Part shown: piece after piece, positions 9,566 to 21,170 of the stretch
How the letters are laid out: every line of letters begins with the position of its first letter
Numbering within the stretch: the first letter of the stretch is position 1
NCBI GenBank assembly: GCA_026225945.1
Contig: JAMJFZ010001770.1
Span: forward strand, 1,202,001-1,266,000
Origin: Cricetomys ansorgei
Lineage: Eukaryota > Chordata > Mammalia > Rodentia > Nesomyidae
DNA: 64,000 nucleotides
Reading direction: 5' to 3'
Notes under the pieces: model-generated
The model's input: only the letters and a program-made list of their open reading frames with translations
What the model was told of the DNA's origin: nothing
Databases searched by the model: none
Position numbers and translations under genes: made by a program

Positions 9566-11220
9566 AAATAAAATCACTCACTCATATCATGACCTCACTC
9601 TGTAAGAGAACCTAGTACTCCTGACTAATGCAGAACAAGCATGGAAATACTTCATCACAATACAGTGTTTCATCGACAGCAAACAAAATACTTGTTTTAT
9701 CAACAGCTTCCACTAACCCTGAAAGCACACACACATGCACAATACAAGCTTGGAAAGAAGAATATCATGCACAGAGGTCAAATCTCTACTACCCCAAAAT
9801 TTGTAAGGAGTCATGGAAAATGTAATACCATCTTTGCAATTTAGTCAACCTATAAAAAGTCTACTAGAATAACCACAATGAATAAAATGGCTGATCCAAA
9901 TTTTCCACAAAAATTAAAATCTGATGAACAACAACAGTAGACCCCTAGAAAAAGTGTCAGAGAACATAAAGGACATATGTCTAGTACCTGGTGCTTATAA
10001 AAAGTACCATAGAGAAAAGAAGAGCAAAAAATACAATGAGGCCAATCTGAAACACCAGGCTTTACAAGTAAGGTCTAGTTTATAAAAGAAAATAAAAGGC
10101 TGCTGACACAAGTAGCTCATAAAAATTAAAGGGTAAGTTGTAAGGTTCAATCAAAATGAAGTCACTGAAATTTCCAGTTTGAACCGCTTGTCTATAAATG
10201 TGATTTTTAAATGTTTTACTGTTACACAGCAAAGAAACTAGTAAGACATGTTTCAAAAAGAAAACCAAATTAGCTTCTCTTGACAGTGGGAAGGTATTAC
10301 AAACAGGGCTAAAGGGCAGTCACTGTCCCACTCTGGTCTGACTGCTCACTGCACATTGTCTGGTGTGATGCTTTCTAGTCCTTTTCATGAACCCAAAAAT
10401 GATTTTAAGACACTGATTGTAATATTCACTTCAATGGTGTCATATTCTTTAAAAATAATGCTACAAAATGCAGGCATTCCATAAGAAGAAAAGAACTAAG
10501 CTAATAAAATATGACAGCAAGAATGGCTTGGAGCCAGAGACCCATTTGAAACTTATAAAATCTCCTTACGATCAGATGGACATATGTTTTCTTCTTGCTA
10601 GGTGTAAAACTATACAGTCACACAAGCTTCTGTTTCCAGTTCTAACTTAAAGCCAGGTGTTGTGCCAGATGTTAAAGGCTTTTATTCGTCCTCTAACTAA
10701 AACTTAATTTTGTTATCACAGCAGGTATCTAAGCTACCAAGAATGACCAAATTTACACTCATAAGTGTATACAGTAGAGAACCTGTACATAATTTTGGCT
10801 AAAGAACTATAATTATGTAGCAAATAAAAGTAGGAACGGGAAGTGTCAACTAGTTAGGATTAGTTCAGAAAAATAATGAGAAATTATATAACATAAATAT
10901 CAAAAAGTAATATCCAATTTATTTAAAAACTTATGTCTTGAAACAGTAGGGAGAAATATACTTATTATATTAAGTTTTTAAAATAAAAATATATTTATAT
11001 ATCATGTGATCAAATTTCAAATTTCAATTAAGCATAAGGAATTGTAAAAGATGTCCACTTCTGGAGATGATTAACGCATAATTTAGATTTTAAAAATGAA
11101 CAAAATATTAAAGTCATCTCTTAAAGACGCCAGACATAACTAACATGATGGTGAGAACACACCAAGGTAGATTCAAAAATGCTTGCAGCATTAGCAAAAA
11201 AGACCACTGTTAATAGCCTT
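9566..11220. other. No recognised gene or repeat
   Basis: AT-rich DNA. Open frames at 9628-9844, 10080-10268 and 10468-10650 are short, have no splice context and overlap in different frames. Confidence 0.4.
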
Positions 11221-11268
11221 TTCTTTTCCCTTCTTTCTTTCTTTTCTTTTCTTTTTCTTTTTCTTTTG
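11221..11268 (+). repeat. Polypyrimidine CTTT/CTTTT tract
   Basis: About 48 bp of almost pure C and T with CTTTT/TTCTTT periodicity. It may be the antisense tail of a lost SINE. Confidence 0.8.
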
Positions 11269-11437
11269 GTAGATTATTTGCCAACATAAGGAGTAGCTAA
11301 ATGTTGTGTTCTAAGAACACCAAAAAAACTAAAAACCAAGAAAAAGTCAAGTTCTATCAAAGAGGAATGGCCTTAATAGACCCGTGATTTGGGATCAGAA
11401 ATATAAACAACTACAACCTCTGAAAAGGGAACTGCAT

Positions 11438-11612
11438 GGGGCTGGAGAGATAGCTCAGTGGTTAAGAACACTGGCTGTTCTTCTAAAGGACCCGGGTTTG
11501 ATTCCTAGCGCCCACATGGCAGCTCACAACTGTCTGTCTGTCACTCCAGTTCTAAGGGATCTAACACCCTTACACCAATGCACATAAAATGAAAATTAAA
11601 TTTAAAAAAAAA
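11438..11612 (+). repeat. B2 SINE
   Basis: 'ggggctggagagatagctca' is the B2 tRNA-like head with the A box. 'ggtttgattcctagcgccca' covers the B box and 'ccaatgcacataaaat' begins the tail. An 11-bp repeat (aaaagggaact) flanks it at 11423-11433 and 11611-11621, marking the insertion site. Confidence 0.93.
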
Positions 11613-11739
11613 AAGGGAACTTCAGGATTAGACTAGAGCATGAAGGACTCATAGTAAGTAGGGGTCAGGTTAAGTTAATCACAAAGATCTAGCACCCCTA
11701 GCATCCTAGCGCTGTGTCAAGTCTAAGAAAAATAAACAT

Positions 11740-11826
11740 GAGAGATGGGAATACATCTCAGTGGTGTAGCATGAGCCTAGCATGTGTGTCTAAGGCCCTA
11801 AGTTCAATTTCCAGAACTCCAAAAAT
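11740..11826 (+). repeat. ID element
   Basis: 'catctcagtggtgtagcatg', 'gcctagcatgtgtgtctaag' and 'gttcaatttccagaactcc', then an A tail, follow the BC1-derived ID SINE. The A and B boxes of the tRNA-Ala-like promoter are still visible but mutated. Confidence 0.75.
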
Positions 11827-12044
11827 ATGTATTTAAAATGATACCTTTCTAAGAAAAGACATCATCATCTCACATTTTTTAAAAGCTTCTAAAAACATTT
11901 TTGAAATGACATTATTTTATGATTAAAAACAAAACAAAAAAACTAACCACTTGGTTATCATCTCTAATAGTCAGCACAAAACTTTTATATCCCGGTACCC
12001 CTAGTTCCTGGCACAATAAGCCTTAAAATCCCTTAGATTAATAA

Positions 12045-12191
12045 GTTAGTTGTTATGGCATACTCTATAATTCCAGCACTTGAAGCTGACACAGGAGGAT
12101 GGAGAAATCAAGGCTAACCCTAAAATGACCAAGAAGAATTCAAGACTATTGAAGACTACACAGCAAAACCGTCCCTCAAAAAATTAAAAAT
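12045..12191 (+). repeat. Old B1-type SINE
   Basis: 'ataattccagcacttgaagc', 'gacacaggaggatgga' and 'agactacacagcaaaaccgt' preserve the order of B1 landmarks with heavy divergence. Confidence 0.65.
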
Positions 12192-12325
12192 AGGAGCTAC
12201 AGAGTTGATCCCATGGATGGAAATGCTTGCTGTGCAAGCCCTGATTTTGAAGCTCACTGTAAAAGTCCAAGAAGACCAAATACTGTATGCTGGTGCAACA
12301 GATATGCATGTAGACAAAGAAAATC
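12192..12325 (+). repeat. Decayed tRNA-derived SINE
   Basis: 'tggatggaaatgcttgctgt' and 'gcaagccctgattttgaagc' resemble the head of B3/B2-type SINEs. It follows the old B1 directly. Confidence 0.4.
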
Positions 12326-13380
12326 AACAGCACAGAAGAAAAACAAATGCAGCCAATAGGTATTTAGAGACTTCCAAAGTTAAAAATAATAACTTTATAT
12401 AAGAGAGCTCTGACAAATACCACATAGCCAAGTTAATCAAGATTGGTGACGTAGATCACTATTGTGTAACTTTCACCTGATGCACTAAGATACATTAATC
12501 TATGTCTATTCTAACCATGCATAACCTCAATCCAACTTTGATACGCGCTTCACACACAAATCCAAACTAAGAGTTTTCCAAAACAACACACTGGTGTCAA
12601 GGTCATGAGGGACAGACTCAGATTGGGAGATGACGGTAGAGATAAGGCAACTGTATGTAACGGGGTCCTCAACTGGATCTTGGAATGTAAGACAGATGTT
12701 AGTGGCAAAGCTTAGGAAATCTACACAAGTTCTAGCATTAGTTAACATATTCCTATAAAGATTAAGCTCCTAGATTCATAAATGAAAATGTTCCATGATT
12801 CATGAAGATACTAACATAAGAGGAAAATGAGCATGGAAAACAGCTAGACTGACAGATACTACTGTGCCTCGATGGTTGGGGCCCAAAAGAACTAACAGAA
12901 CCTGGACGCTTTTCAATCTAAGAAGATGATGTCCACTAATGTGTTCTCAGAAAGCCCTTAAACAAAGAAGGTAGTCCCAGAACCAAAGCACCCAAGATTC
13001 AGGGTTCTGTTACTCCATGTGTCTTGAAACACAAACACCAATGTATTTCTCTGAAGAAACAATTCACTAAGAAAAACAAGCAGGAGGCTGAAGAATATGC
13101 TAAACTTCTGGTAAGAGAATGAAGGAAGCCAAAGAAAACACCAGGAATAGATAGCAAAAAGATGTAGGCTGTCCTCACTTCTACTTCTTAGTCTGAGTCC
13201 AGTCAAAATAAGTCTTTATTAAGAGTAACAAATTATCAGACCTTGAAAACAATAATGTCCAAATTTTTCAAGAAAAAAACAACAACAAAGGACCAGCAAT
13301 CCAAATAAGTAGCCAGATTAGAACACTGTATATTAATGATAGGACTACAAAATGGTACATAATGAGCAACTGAAAAAGCT
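12326..13380. other. No recognised gene or repeat
   Basis: The small minus-strand frames at 12527-12748 and 12958-13206 have no splice sites and no recognisable protein. Parts may belong to old L1 or ERVL relics. Confidence 0.4.
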
Positions 13381-13384
13381 AAAT

Positions 13385-13870
13385 ATCACTTACCATATGA
13401 CCAGTAAGAGCACTTTCACTTGTTTACTAAGCCAGTTACCCATGTAAATACTTACACATACATTTCAATGTTTTGTGAAAAATAGAAAAAAAAGTAGATA
13501 AAAACTATTCATCAACCACTAGTCGATACAAAAATCATGCAGAAACTACAAAATGGACTACTATCCAGCAACAGAATGGGAAACTATTGCTATATATATC
13601 AACATGAATGAATTGCTAAATGTTTATATCAAATGAAGGAAGCCAGGAAGATATGCACACATGTGCATGTGCACATATACATACACAGGGCGGATGGGAG
13701 AGACTCTCAGGAAAGGTAAGCCCTTGAGAGACAGAAAGCAGATCTGTGATGGCCACAGGCCAGATATCACGTTGATACGCAAAAAGTTTCAGACTTTGGA
13801 GCATTCTGAATTTCCAACTATCGTATTTAAGATGCTCACTGTATCCTTTTAAAGACTGTATTGTAAAAGA
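13385..13870 (+). mobile_element. Ancient L1 (L1M-like) 3' fragment
   Basis: 'tggactactatccagcaaca', 'tatatcaacatgaatgaatt' and 'caaatgaaggaagccaggaag' mirror the old L1 3' region (gaatactactcagcaac ... acaacatggatgaat ... gtgaaagaagccag). A short CA-rich stretch near 13655-13690 interrupts it. Confidence 0.65.
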
Positions 13871-13906
13871 AGCTTTGAGAAGAAACTAAAACATAACTTG
13901 CAGGGC

Positions 13907-14434
13907 TGTTGTGGGATTGTCACACAGCTAAGTGTGACACTTACGACCTTCAAGGCACTTACGACCTCAAGCTCTCATTCTGAGGAGGTGGCAGGAATCT
14001 GGCCCCTTTCCCTCTTCAGTCACTGACAGACCACAAGCCACAACAAAACACCACCTTCTCCAAGGGCATGGGATCTGGCAGAATTGTTTACCTAAAGTTG
14101 CAACTAAACCCTTCCATATAAGGTCTATCCCTCTGGTCCCACGAAAATACCTAAGCCTAAACCGTAACCCCAGTATGAAAGTGGGACTCCCTGTCCTGAC
14201 CAGTGAGCTTCCACTGATGCTCCTGGGATATGCGAACCGTTCCTCTGGCTATAAATATGGAAGCCCTTCCTCATTAAATGAGTTCAAGCCCTGTGCCCTT
14301 GGCTCCTTCATTCTCATTGGCTCACAGATCTCTGATCTAAGACTAGATGGTTGCGCGCTAAGACCATGCTCCTGCAGCATTTCCTGCCCTAGGAGCTGCT
14401 GCTGCTGGCAGTTAGCAGAGCCACTTCACTGACA
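13907..14434 (+). mobile_element. Probable retroviral-type LTR
   Basis: It begins TGTTGTGGGATTGT and contains a TATA box (TATAAAT at 14250-14256) followed about 23 bp later by ATTAAA (14273-14278), then a GC-richer region ending near TGACA at 14434. This promoter and poly(A) spacing is the same as in the two LTRs at 57347 and 58767. The 3' boundary and target duplication are not resolved. Confidence 0.45.
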
Positions 14435-14459
14435 CTGGGAAGCCAACTTTTTTAAATAC

Positions 14460-15715
14460 AACAATAACTAAGATAAACTGAAAGGACAACTTCAGAAGGG
14501 CAGGAACTAATAACATCACACAAATCAGAAAAGGAGCCTAAAGGCAACTGGAGAGAGGACAGACAGCAAGACACACCCACAACAAGCTAAAATAAAAACT
14601 AGTATTATTATATTCAAATAGCTATCAATGAAAATGGAAACAACAAACACAAGAAATAAAGTTTGTTCTTTGAGGAAAACTGATGAATTCTCTAGCAGGC
14701 TAATGCTCTCAGGGACTGGGAAAAAAGACAAAAGTTACAAATAGCAGAAACACAAGAGATCACCAATACTAAACCCATTCACATTACAAATATAACAAAA
14801 GAATGTTAGAAATCTAAATCCACATATTTGATAAGTTAGAGAAACACAGAGCAATTCCTTCAGAGATACAATCTATCAAAATTAACTTATAGAAATTATA
14901 ATTTGGCCATGTTCATATCTCCTGAAAAAGTTTAATCAATAATAAATACCCAGCCAAATCCCAATGTACCAATCCACTGGGTTCACTGGTAAAGCCTATT
15001 AGACATCTAAAGAGAATATAATGGATTCAATCTTATGATTGATGAACAATCTCTACAATCAATCTCTACAACCTTTTTGAATAAACAGTATTATGACTAC
15101 TTCCTAATTCATTCTATGAAATCAGCATTATTATCATAATATCAAAAAAATGAAATATACAACAAATATCTTTAATGAAATTGATGTAAAAACCTTCAAC
15201 AAAATGCAAACCTAATAACATATATGAAATAAATTATATACCACAACATGTGAGACTTATTACAGGCTGGTTTGACATTCAAAGTCAATGCAATTTTTCA
15301 GATCAACAGATGATCAATATGTGATCATTACCAAGAGATGCAAAGCAAGCATTTTACAAAACTCAATACCCACTCATCATAAATCAGTTTAGTGAACTAA
15401 AAATAGACAGTAACTCACAAAAATAATGAAGAGCATCTTGGAGAACCAACAGAAATCACACTTATAGTGAAAAATAGACACTTCCACCCTCAGGACAAGA
15501 TGAAAACTAGGATGTTAGCACTCACCACTCTCATACAACACGATACTGGAAGATTCTGGCAAGTATGTAGAATAGAGATGAATATATAAAAGTCAATTAG
15601 TTTATTGATACCACTATGGATCAAATGGAATCTGAAATTTAAAATTTAAAGAAATCAGTGTAAAACTGTCTTGAAAAGCTAAAAATAGTTTTATTTTTAA
15701 AACAATTTAGTTTAG
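14460..15715 (+). mobile_element. L1 LINE, degraded ORF2 reverse-transcriptase region
   Basis: Successive landmarks of L1 ORF2 appear in order: 'attccttcagagatacaatc', 'ccaatccactgggttcactg', 'aattcattctatgaaatcag', 'gatgtaaaaaccttcaacaa', 'acaaaactcaatacccac' and 'gatgttagcactcaccact'. All frames contain many stops and indels, so no functional protein remains. It continues into the 3' segment at 15716. Confidence 0.85.
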
Positions 15716-16265
15716 TTTAAAATTTTTATTACCATGTCATTCAGCTGTACCACTCTTGGGCATACAGCTAAAGGACTGATATCCTATTCTAGAGACACTT
15801 GTTCATCTGTGTGCACTGCTGCTCTATCCACAATAGCTAGAAAACTGAATCAGCCTAGACGTTTATCAACTGACAAATAGATAATGAAAATGTGGTGCGT
15901 ATACACAATGGAATTTTAGTCAGCTATAAGAAAACTGAAATCATGAAATTTTCAAGAAAAGGGGTGGCCCAGAAAGACAAACATTGCATGTGCTCTCTCA
16001 TATGGGAATCTTAGCTTTGGATTTTTAGATTTGCGTGTCTAATTTGGAGTATCTGTGGAAGTCAGGAAGCCTGAAAGGGCCCATGAGATGGGGAGGGCCC
16101 TGAAAAAGCAAAAGGAAATAAAATACAAGTGATATGAAGGGGGTGCCACAAAGCAGGAGGGATAGGGGAGAGGAAAAGTAAGGGATGGGTTAACCAAAAC
16201 TAAGTACGTATGAGAAACCTTTATAGAACCCACTAGTCTATGATAATTAAAAAACATAAAATTTT
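15716..16265 (+). mobile_element. L1 LINE 3' end and 3' UTR
   Basis: 'taccactcttgggcatacag', 'tggtgcgtatacacaatgga' and 'tctctcatatgggaatctta' are typical of rodent L1 3' ends. A G-rich purine stretch (about 16085-16190) is the usual L1 3' UTR polypurine region, and the element ends in an A-rich tail near 16265. Between 15700 and 15740 the order jumps relative to ORF2, indicating an internal deletion or two copies. Confidence 0.85.
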
Positions 16266-16269
16266 TAAA

Positions 16270-17350
16270 GGAGTTTGAACACAGATTCCCTGCATGAAGT
16301 GGCAACACTTCCCCCAGATGACATGGACTACAAAATAAAAATCTCAGTGCCGGAATGGAATACATTGGTCATGGAGGCCCTAGAGGGACTCAAAGCAACC
16401 ACGTGTTGCCACTGGTCTTGGTTGCCTGCCAATAACTACATGGTAGAATCCCACTGGTAAAGACATAACACACTTCACTCACAGCATAGAAAAATCAAGG
16501 TGAAACTGATCTGAAAACCTCTCTGCTGACTAGCTTTCATGCTTCCAAATGGTGCTATCAGGATACTGAGAAAGAAAAATCATCAATGGTATTTCCCAGT
16601 AGTCAACCCTGAATGCTGCAATAGTGACCTGTCACGCAGCAGCCAGCAACAGTGTATACTGGTGCAATCCTGGCATGAAGACTATGGGAGCAACCAACAG
16701 CTTTCTGATTTTATCTGAGGCCTGCTCCACAGGAAGGAATACATGCCTAGTACACAAACCTGTGAAAAGCCCATGGATCAGGATAGGGGAACCAACTGCT
16801 ATTGTTTCGCTAATGGACTGTGGTCAAACTGCCTTCAAAATATTTATGCTTATACCCAATAGATTTTTTTCTGCTCTAAACCTTAGCCAGAGAAATTTCT
16901 TCTGCAGTGGGTAGTAGTTAATACTACCAATTCATAACTGGTGAAGGTGCTGATAATAATAAGTGACTGTTGAGTGTTTTGATCTAAGTAGGAAGGACAT
17001 CTACATCAAACCCCCAACCCCAACGCTCACAAAACATCATGGAGGAGGGTGTAGAAGAAAATGTAAGAGCCAGAGGATGTGATGCAGTGCTGTGAAATGC
17101 CATCTTCTGGACATGACAAGATTACTACACTTAGAACTCACTGCAGTGACAGTTACCTGCACAAGATCCAACAAAGTCATGCCCTATTCCAGGAGGCAGC
17201 ACCAATTGGACTAAAAAGAAAAAAGAAAATAACATGACAATGGGAGAGGGATGTGTTAGGGAGAGGGATGCAAAAGGAGTGGGAGGAGGAGCTTGAAGTA
17301 GATATGATCAATGTGTACATTTATGAAACTGTCAAAGAATAAACACAGGA
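16270..17350 (+). repeat. Rodent medium-reiteration repeat (RMER1-like)
   Basis: 'gggtagtagttaatactacc', 'cataactggtgaaggtgctg', 'gtaagagccagaggatgtga', 'tgccatcttctggacatgac' and a tail 'gaaactgtcaaagaataaac' match a long rodent-specific interspersed repeat that I recall as RMER1. Plus-strand open frames at 16275-16460 and 16624-16914 lie within it and carry no recognised protein. The tail follows a purine-rich region, as in retroposons. Confidence 0.6.
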
Positions 17351-17371
17351 TTTTTGCTTTGTTTTGCTTTT

Positions 17372-17710
17372 AAGTAGGCACTGGAGAAGTGGCTAAATGG
17401 ATAAAGTACTTGCTACTATGCAAGCATGAGAACTGGAGTTTAAGTCCCCAGCATCTATATAATAGCCCATTACATGGAGACCAGCCTATAATTCCAGGGC
17501 TGGGATGTGGAGACAGGCTTCCTGGGGCAAGCTGGTTAGCTAAATTAGCAGAATCAGCAAGCTCCAATTTCAGTGAAAGACACTGCCTCAGTAAATAAAG
17601 TGAGGAGCAATCAAGAGAGACACTAGACATCAACTTCCTGCCTCCATACCCATGTGCACACTTATGCACACACAAAGGTAGGCACACCACACACATAAGC
17701 ATAAAAATTT
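17372..17710 (+). repeat. B3-type SINE, near full length
   Basis: The head 'aagtggctaaatggataaag', centre 'tataattccagggctgggat', 'agcaagctccaatttcagtg', 'gacactgcctcagtaaataa' and tail 'cttcctgcctccatacccat' give the complete B3/B3A order, ending in a CA- and A-rich tail. Confidence 0.85.
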
Positions 17711-17714
17711 TAAA

Positions 17715-19400
17715 TAAATAAACAAATGAAACTTAATGGCATTATATTTGTGCCCAAAGGCAATGTTTAGGTATAAATCTAAAAGATCCATGTAAGATCT
17801 ATGATACAAAATTCTCATGAAAGATAACAAGGAAGATATAAAATAGAGAGATATTTCAAGTTTATTCACGGAGTTGATATAGTGAAGATACCAGTTTTTT
17901 CCCTTTTTGGTCTACAGATTTAATATAATCTCAATAGAATTCCAGCAAGATACTTAGTGAATAATAACAAGTTGATCCTAAGGTTTCAATACAAATGAGA
18001 AAGACATGCAATAGTCAACAAAATACAGAAGAGTGGGAGAAAGACAAGGAATGGGAAGAGAAGGATGCTCAGCTTTAAAATTTACTATAAAGCCGTAATA
18101 ATCAAGTCAGTATGGTATGGGGGATAAACAACAGACAGACAGGAATCCATAATCAGACTCCACATATACAGTCAACTAATCCTTGAGAGGAAAACAAAGA
18201 TAATTCAATAGTAATTTCAACACTGTTAGAACTAGACAACTACACACAATAAAATGGCTCAATACACAGACCTTAATGTCATTCACAAAAATAATCAATT
18301 CAAATGGATTACAATCTTATATATACATAATCAAATTTTAAAAGATAACATTATATAGAAAGTCTAGGTGCCCTTGAGTTTCGTAACCATTTTTAGGAAT
18401 AACTCCAAAAGCATGACCCTTCTAGGAAAAGAAAAAAGAAAAAAAATTACTAAGTTGATATTTAATAAAATCAATAGAAATCTTAAGACAACCTACACCA
18501 GGACTGTAGGAAAAAATAATAAAAAGGAACACTACCATTACAAAATGGGCAAAAGACCTGAGCAAACATACCATAAAAGAAGACAAGCAGCAACACCATG
18601 TGTCATTATGGAATCACTAGGTAAAACAGAAAGGAGACCCATTCCAAACCCTTACGATTGAATCCAAAAAGCCAGTGATGACAGTAAAATGCCAGTGAGG
18701 ATGCAAGGAGCTGGTGCACTGTGGGTATGCACTGGAGTCAATACAGCCACTTGTGAGAAGTTTGGCAGTCTTCTACAAAATTAAATGTGGCCTAACCCTA
18801 TGGCTCGGCAATCATGCTGTGAAACTTTTACTAAAGTGATTTGGAAATGTGAACCCATACAGAATACCTGTGCACAAATGCATACAGTCCCTGTACTCTT
18901 ACTTGTTAAAACTCTGAAGCAACCAAGATGGATGGGCAAACTATGGAACATTCATGAAATAGATTATCATTCAAAATAAAAACAAACAAACAAACAAACA
19001 AGAACACAGAGGAGCTATACAAGCACACTGGTGAGTGGGGTCACTGTGAAAGGCTTTATACCATATGACAACCTGAAAGAAGCAAAGCAAAAGAGACCAA
19101 ATACACTGTCTAGTGGAGTCATGGATGTGCACATTTGAAGGACATGGGATTACAGTAAGTAGAACTGTTCCTCATAGTGCTACAATGATGGGCACGGGGC
19201 ACTGAGCAGTCAACACCTACAGTACTGGACAAGGTACATTCTAACAGAAGCTATGAAATTAGGTTGGTAGTAACAACTCAATACTGGACCATCAGTTACA
19301 GCTACTATGCCTCACTAATGCAAGGCACTACACTAAGGAAAGTAGTTGCGTGTATCTCAGCAGGCCCGCACATGATCACCATGCCTAAAGCCCCAGTTCT
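17715..19400 (+). mobile_element. Ancient L1 (L1M-like) ORF2 end and 3' UTR
   Basis: 'aatctcaatagaattccagc', 'taataatcaagtcagtatgg', 'gacagacaggaatccataat', 'aatgggcaaaagacctgagc' and 'gaacccatacagaatacctg' are collinear L1 ORF2 landmarks (aaaatcccagcag ... gcaatcaagacagtgtgg ... aatgggcaaaagacatga). The reading frame is broken throughout. An AAAC repeat at 18978-19001 and a CA repeat at 19403 lie in its 3' UTR part. Confidence 0.8.
18978..19001 (+). repeat. (AAAC)n microsatellite
   Basis: Five to six AAAC units within the L1 3' region. Confidence 0.9.
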
Positions 19401-19401
19401 A

Positions 19402-19402
<1 letters not shown>

Positions 19403-19448
<46 letters not shown>
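19403..19448 (+). repeat. (CA)n microsatellite
   Basis: About 22 uninterrupted CA units followed by three GAAA units. It creates a false His-Thr run in an open frame at 19264-19479. Confidence 0.97.
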
Positions 19449-19450
<2 letters not shown>

Positions 19451-19559
19451 GAAAGAAAGAAATTATGACTAGAGAATAGAGGAGGCATATGGAAACTATC
19501 TACTCCATTTCTCTATATACCTAAAACTTCCCTTAAAAAAATCAAGTTTAATGCAAATA

Positions 19560-19715
19560 AAAAGTTAGATGGGAAAAGGAAAATTAGAAAAAGTGAGAGA
19601 CACAAGAAAGGAATGGAAAGTGAGTATGATCAAAACACATGATATACCTGTATGAAAATATCATAATGAAACCAACATTATGCATAATTAATATATTTTA
19701 AAAGTAATATATTAT
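19560..19715 (+). mobile_element. L1 (Lx-type) 3' UTR tail
   Basis: 'gtgagtatgatcaaaacaca', 'tgtatgaaaatatcataatg' and 'ttatgcataattaatatatt' match the last part of the Lx/L1 3' UTR. It resembles the tail at 700-760. Confidence 0.7.
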
Positions 19716-20960
19716 ATAACCTGAAGTCTATTTGTTTTTGGAAAACATTTCAATATTAAAAAATCAGACATATTCCCCTATTTCCCTAAGGGGAAATGGC
19801 ATTTAATAATGATAACTCTGCACAGACTAGAGATGTAACTTAAAAATGTGACTAACCTGCCTGCTGTGTCAAGTCAAGTTAACAATCATCAAGTCACTAA
19901 GGCTTGGCTACCTCTAAACAGTTGGCACATGAAAAAGTTTTCTATTACCTAAAAAATTGTAAAATATTTTTTTAATTTTATTTATTTAAAAACATGATTC
20001 CAGGTAGGACTCATCATTCCTCCCATATATATACATGGGATGAAAATAACACCCAAGAGAACATCAGCCTCTCTCCCTTCACGTGGAGAGCCAGGCATTC
20101 AGTAGGAGGTAAGAGAAGAGGACGAGTTGAGGGCACACTGCAAATGGCAGGCCTCCCATAGCAAAGGCACGCATCACCACTAAGGCATCCAGCTCAGCGT
20201 GTTCAGACTCTATAAGAAGATGCTAAAACAGGCAGATTGTCAACAATCCTCAGCATTCTGGAAGATCACAAGTCCCAGATCTAAGAGTGGGCAAACTCAG
20301 TATGAGAGACAGCTTTCTGGGTCTCACTGTGCCCTCACGTCGTGGAAGGGGAAAAGGCCTGTTTTGAACTTTTTCCTTTCCTTAAGATTAGTATTCCAGT
20401 GTATGCATTCTACACTCCCAAGACTCAAGCACCCCACAAAATACCACCTCCTAATACATGCTTTTGTGGGTCAGAATTACAGCATAAGAATTTGAGGAAG
20501 CCACAAACACTCAAGACCAGCAAAACCACTTGAGTTGTAACCAATCGTCTTGACCACACTGAAACACACAGAAACTGTTAGAACACAGAGGCCATTTCTG
20601 ACTTACCTTCACATTAAGAAGAGAAAGCCTCGGAAAATACTGAACTGAAGTAGAAAACATCAAACATATTAATGGCAAAGAACTTAAGAACTCTAAAACT
20701 ATTTCTTAAAATGAAGATAAAATTTCATTAGAAAGTATATTCAAATGAATAACTTCTATTGTTTTTATTTTAAAGTATAAGACTATGGCATAGGGAAGAA
20801 GTCAAAGGGCCAATCAAGAAATAGAAGGATGAAACTAAACCAAATTTTTAGAAAATTATAGAACAGGAGTAATGTTCAAAAGTTTATACCTATTCATTGC
20901 ATTAAGCAAGTGAAGTATTTCTTCCTCTGAAATAGGAAAGGGAAGGTGATAACCCAGAGG
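19716..20960. other. Unassigned; possible old LTR-type relic at about 20090-20520
   Basis: The stretch 20330-20480 has 'ctcccaagactcaagcac' and 'ataccacctcctaatacatg', reminiscent of an old mammalian repeat with '...cccacctcctaatacc...'. No exon is supported. The overlapping frames at 20199-20533 are chance. Confidence 0.35.
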
Positions 20961-20964
20961 AAAT

Positions 20965-21170
20965 AGGAAGGAAGGAAGGAAGGAAGGAAGGAAGGAAGGA
21001 AGGAAGGAAGGAAGGAAGGGAGGGAGGGAGGGAGGGAGGGAGGGAGGGAGGGAGGGAGGGAGGGAGGGAGGGAGGGAGGGAGGGAGAGGGGTGAGGGGAA
21101 GGGAGAAGGGAAGGGGGTTAGGGAAGAGGGGAAAGGAAAGGAAGAGGAGGGGAGGGGAGGGGAAGAAAAG
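20965..21170 (+). repeat. GGAA then GGGA purine tract
   Basis: Perfect (GGAA)n from about 20967 to 21018, then (GGGA)n to about 21086, then irregular purines to 21170. Almost 200 bp with hardly any pyrimidines. The antisense frame (Pro/Ser-rich, 20894-21205) is an artefact of it. Confidence 0.97.

Noticed and set aside
14460..19400. An intact L1 or retroviral coding region
   Set aside because: L1 landmarks are in order, but every frame is broken by stops and shifts. No LTR pair with internal genes was found anywhere in the window.
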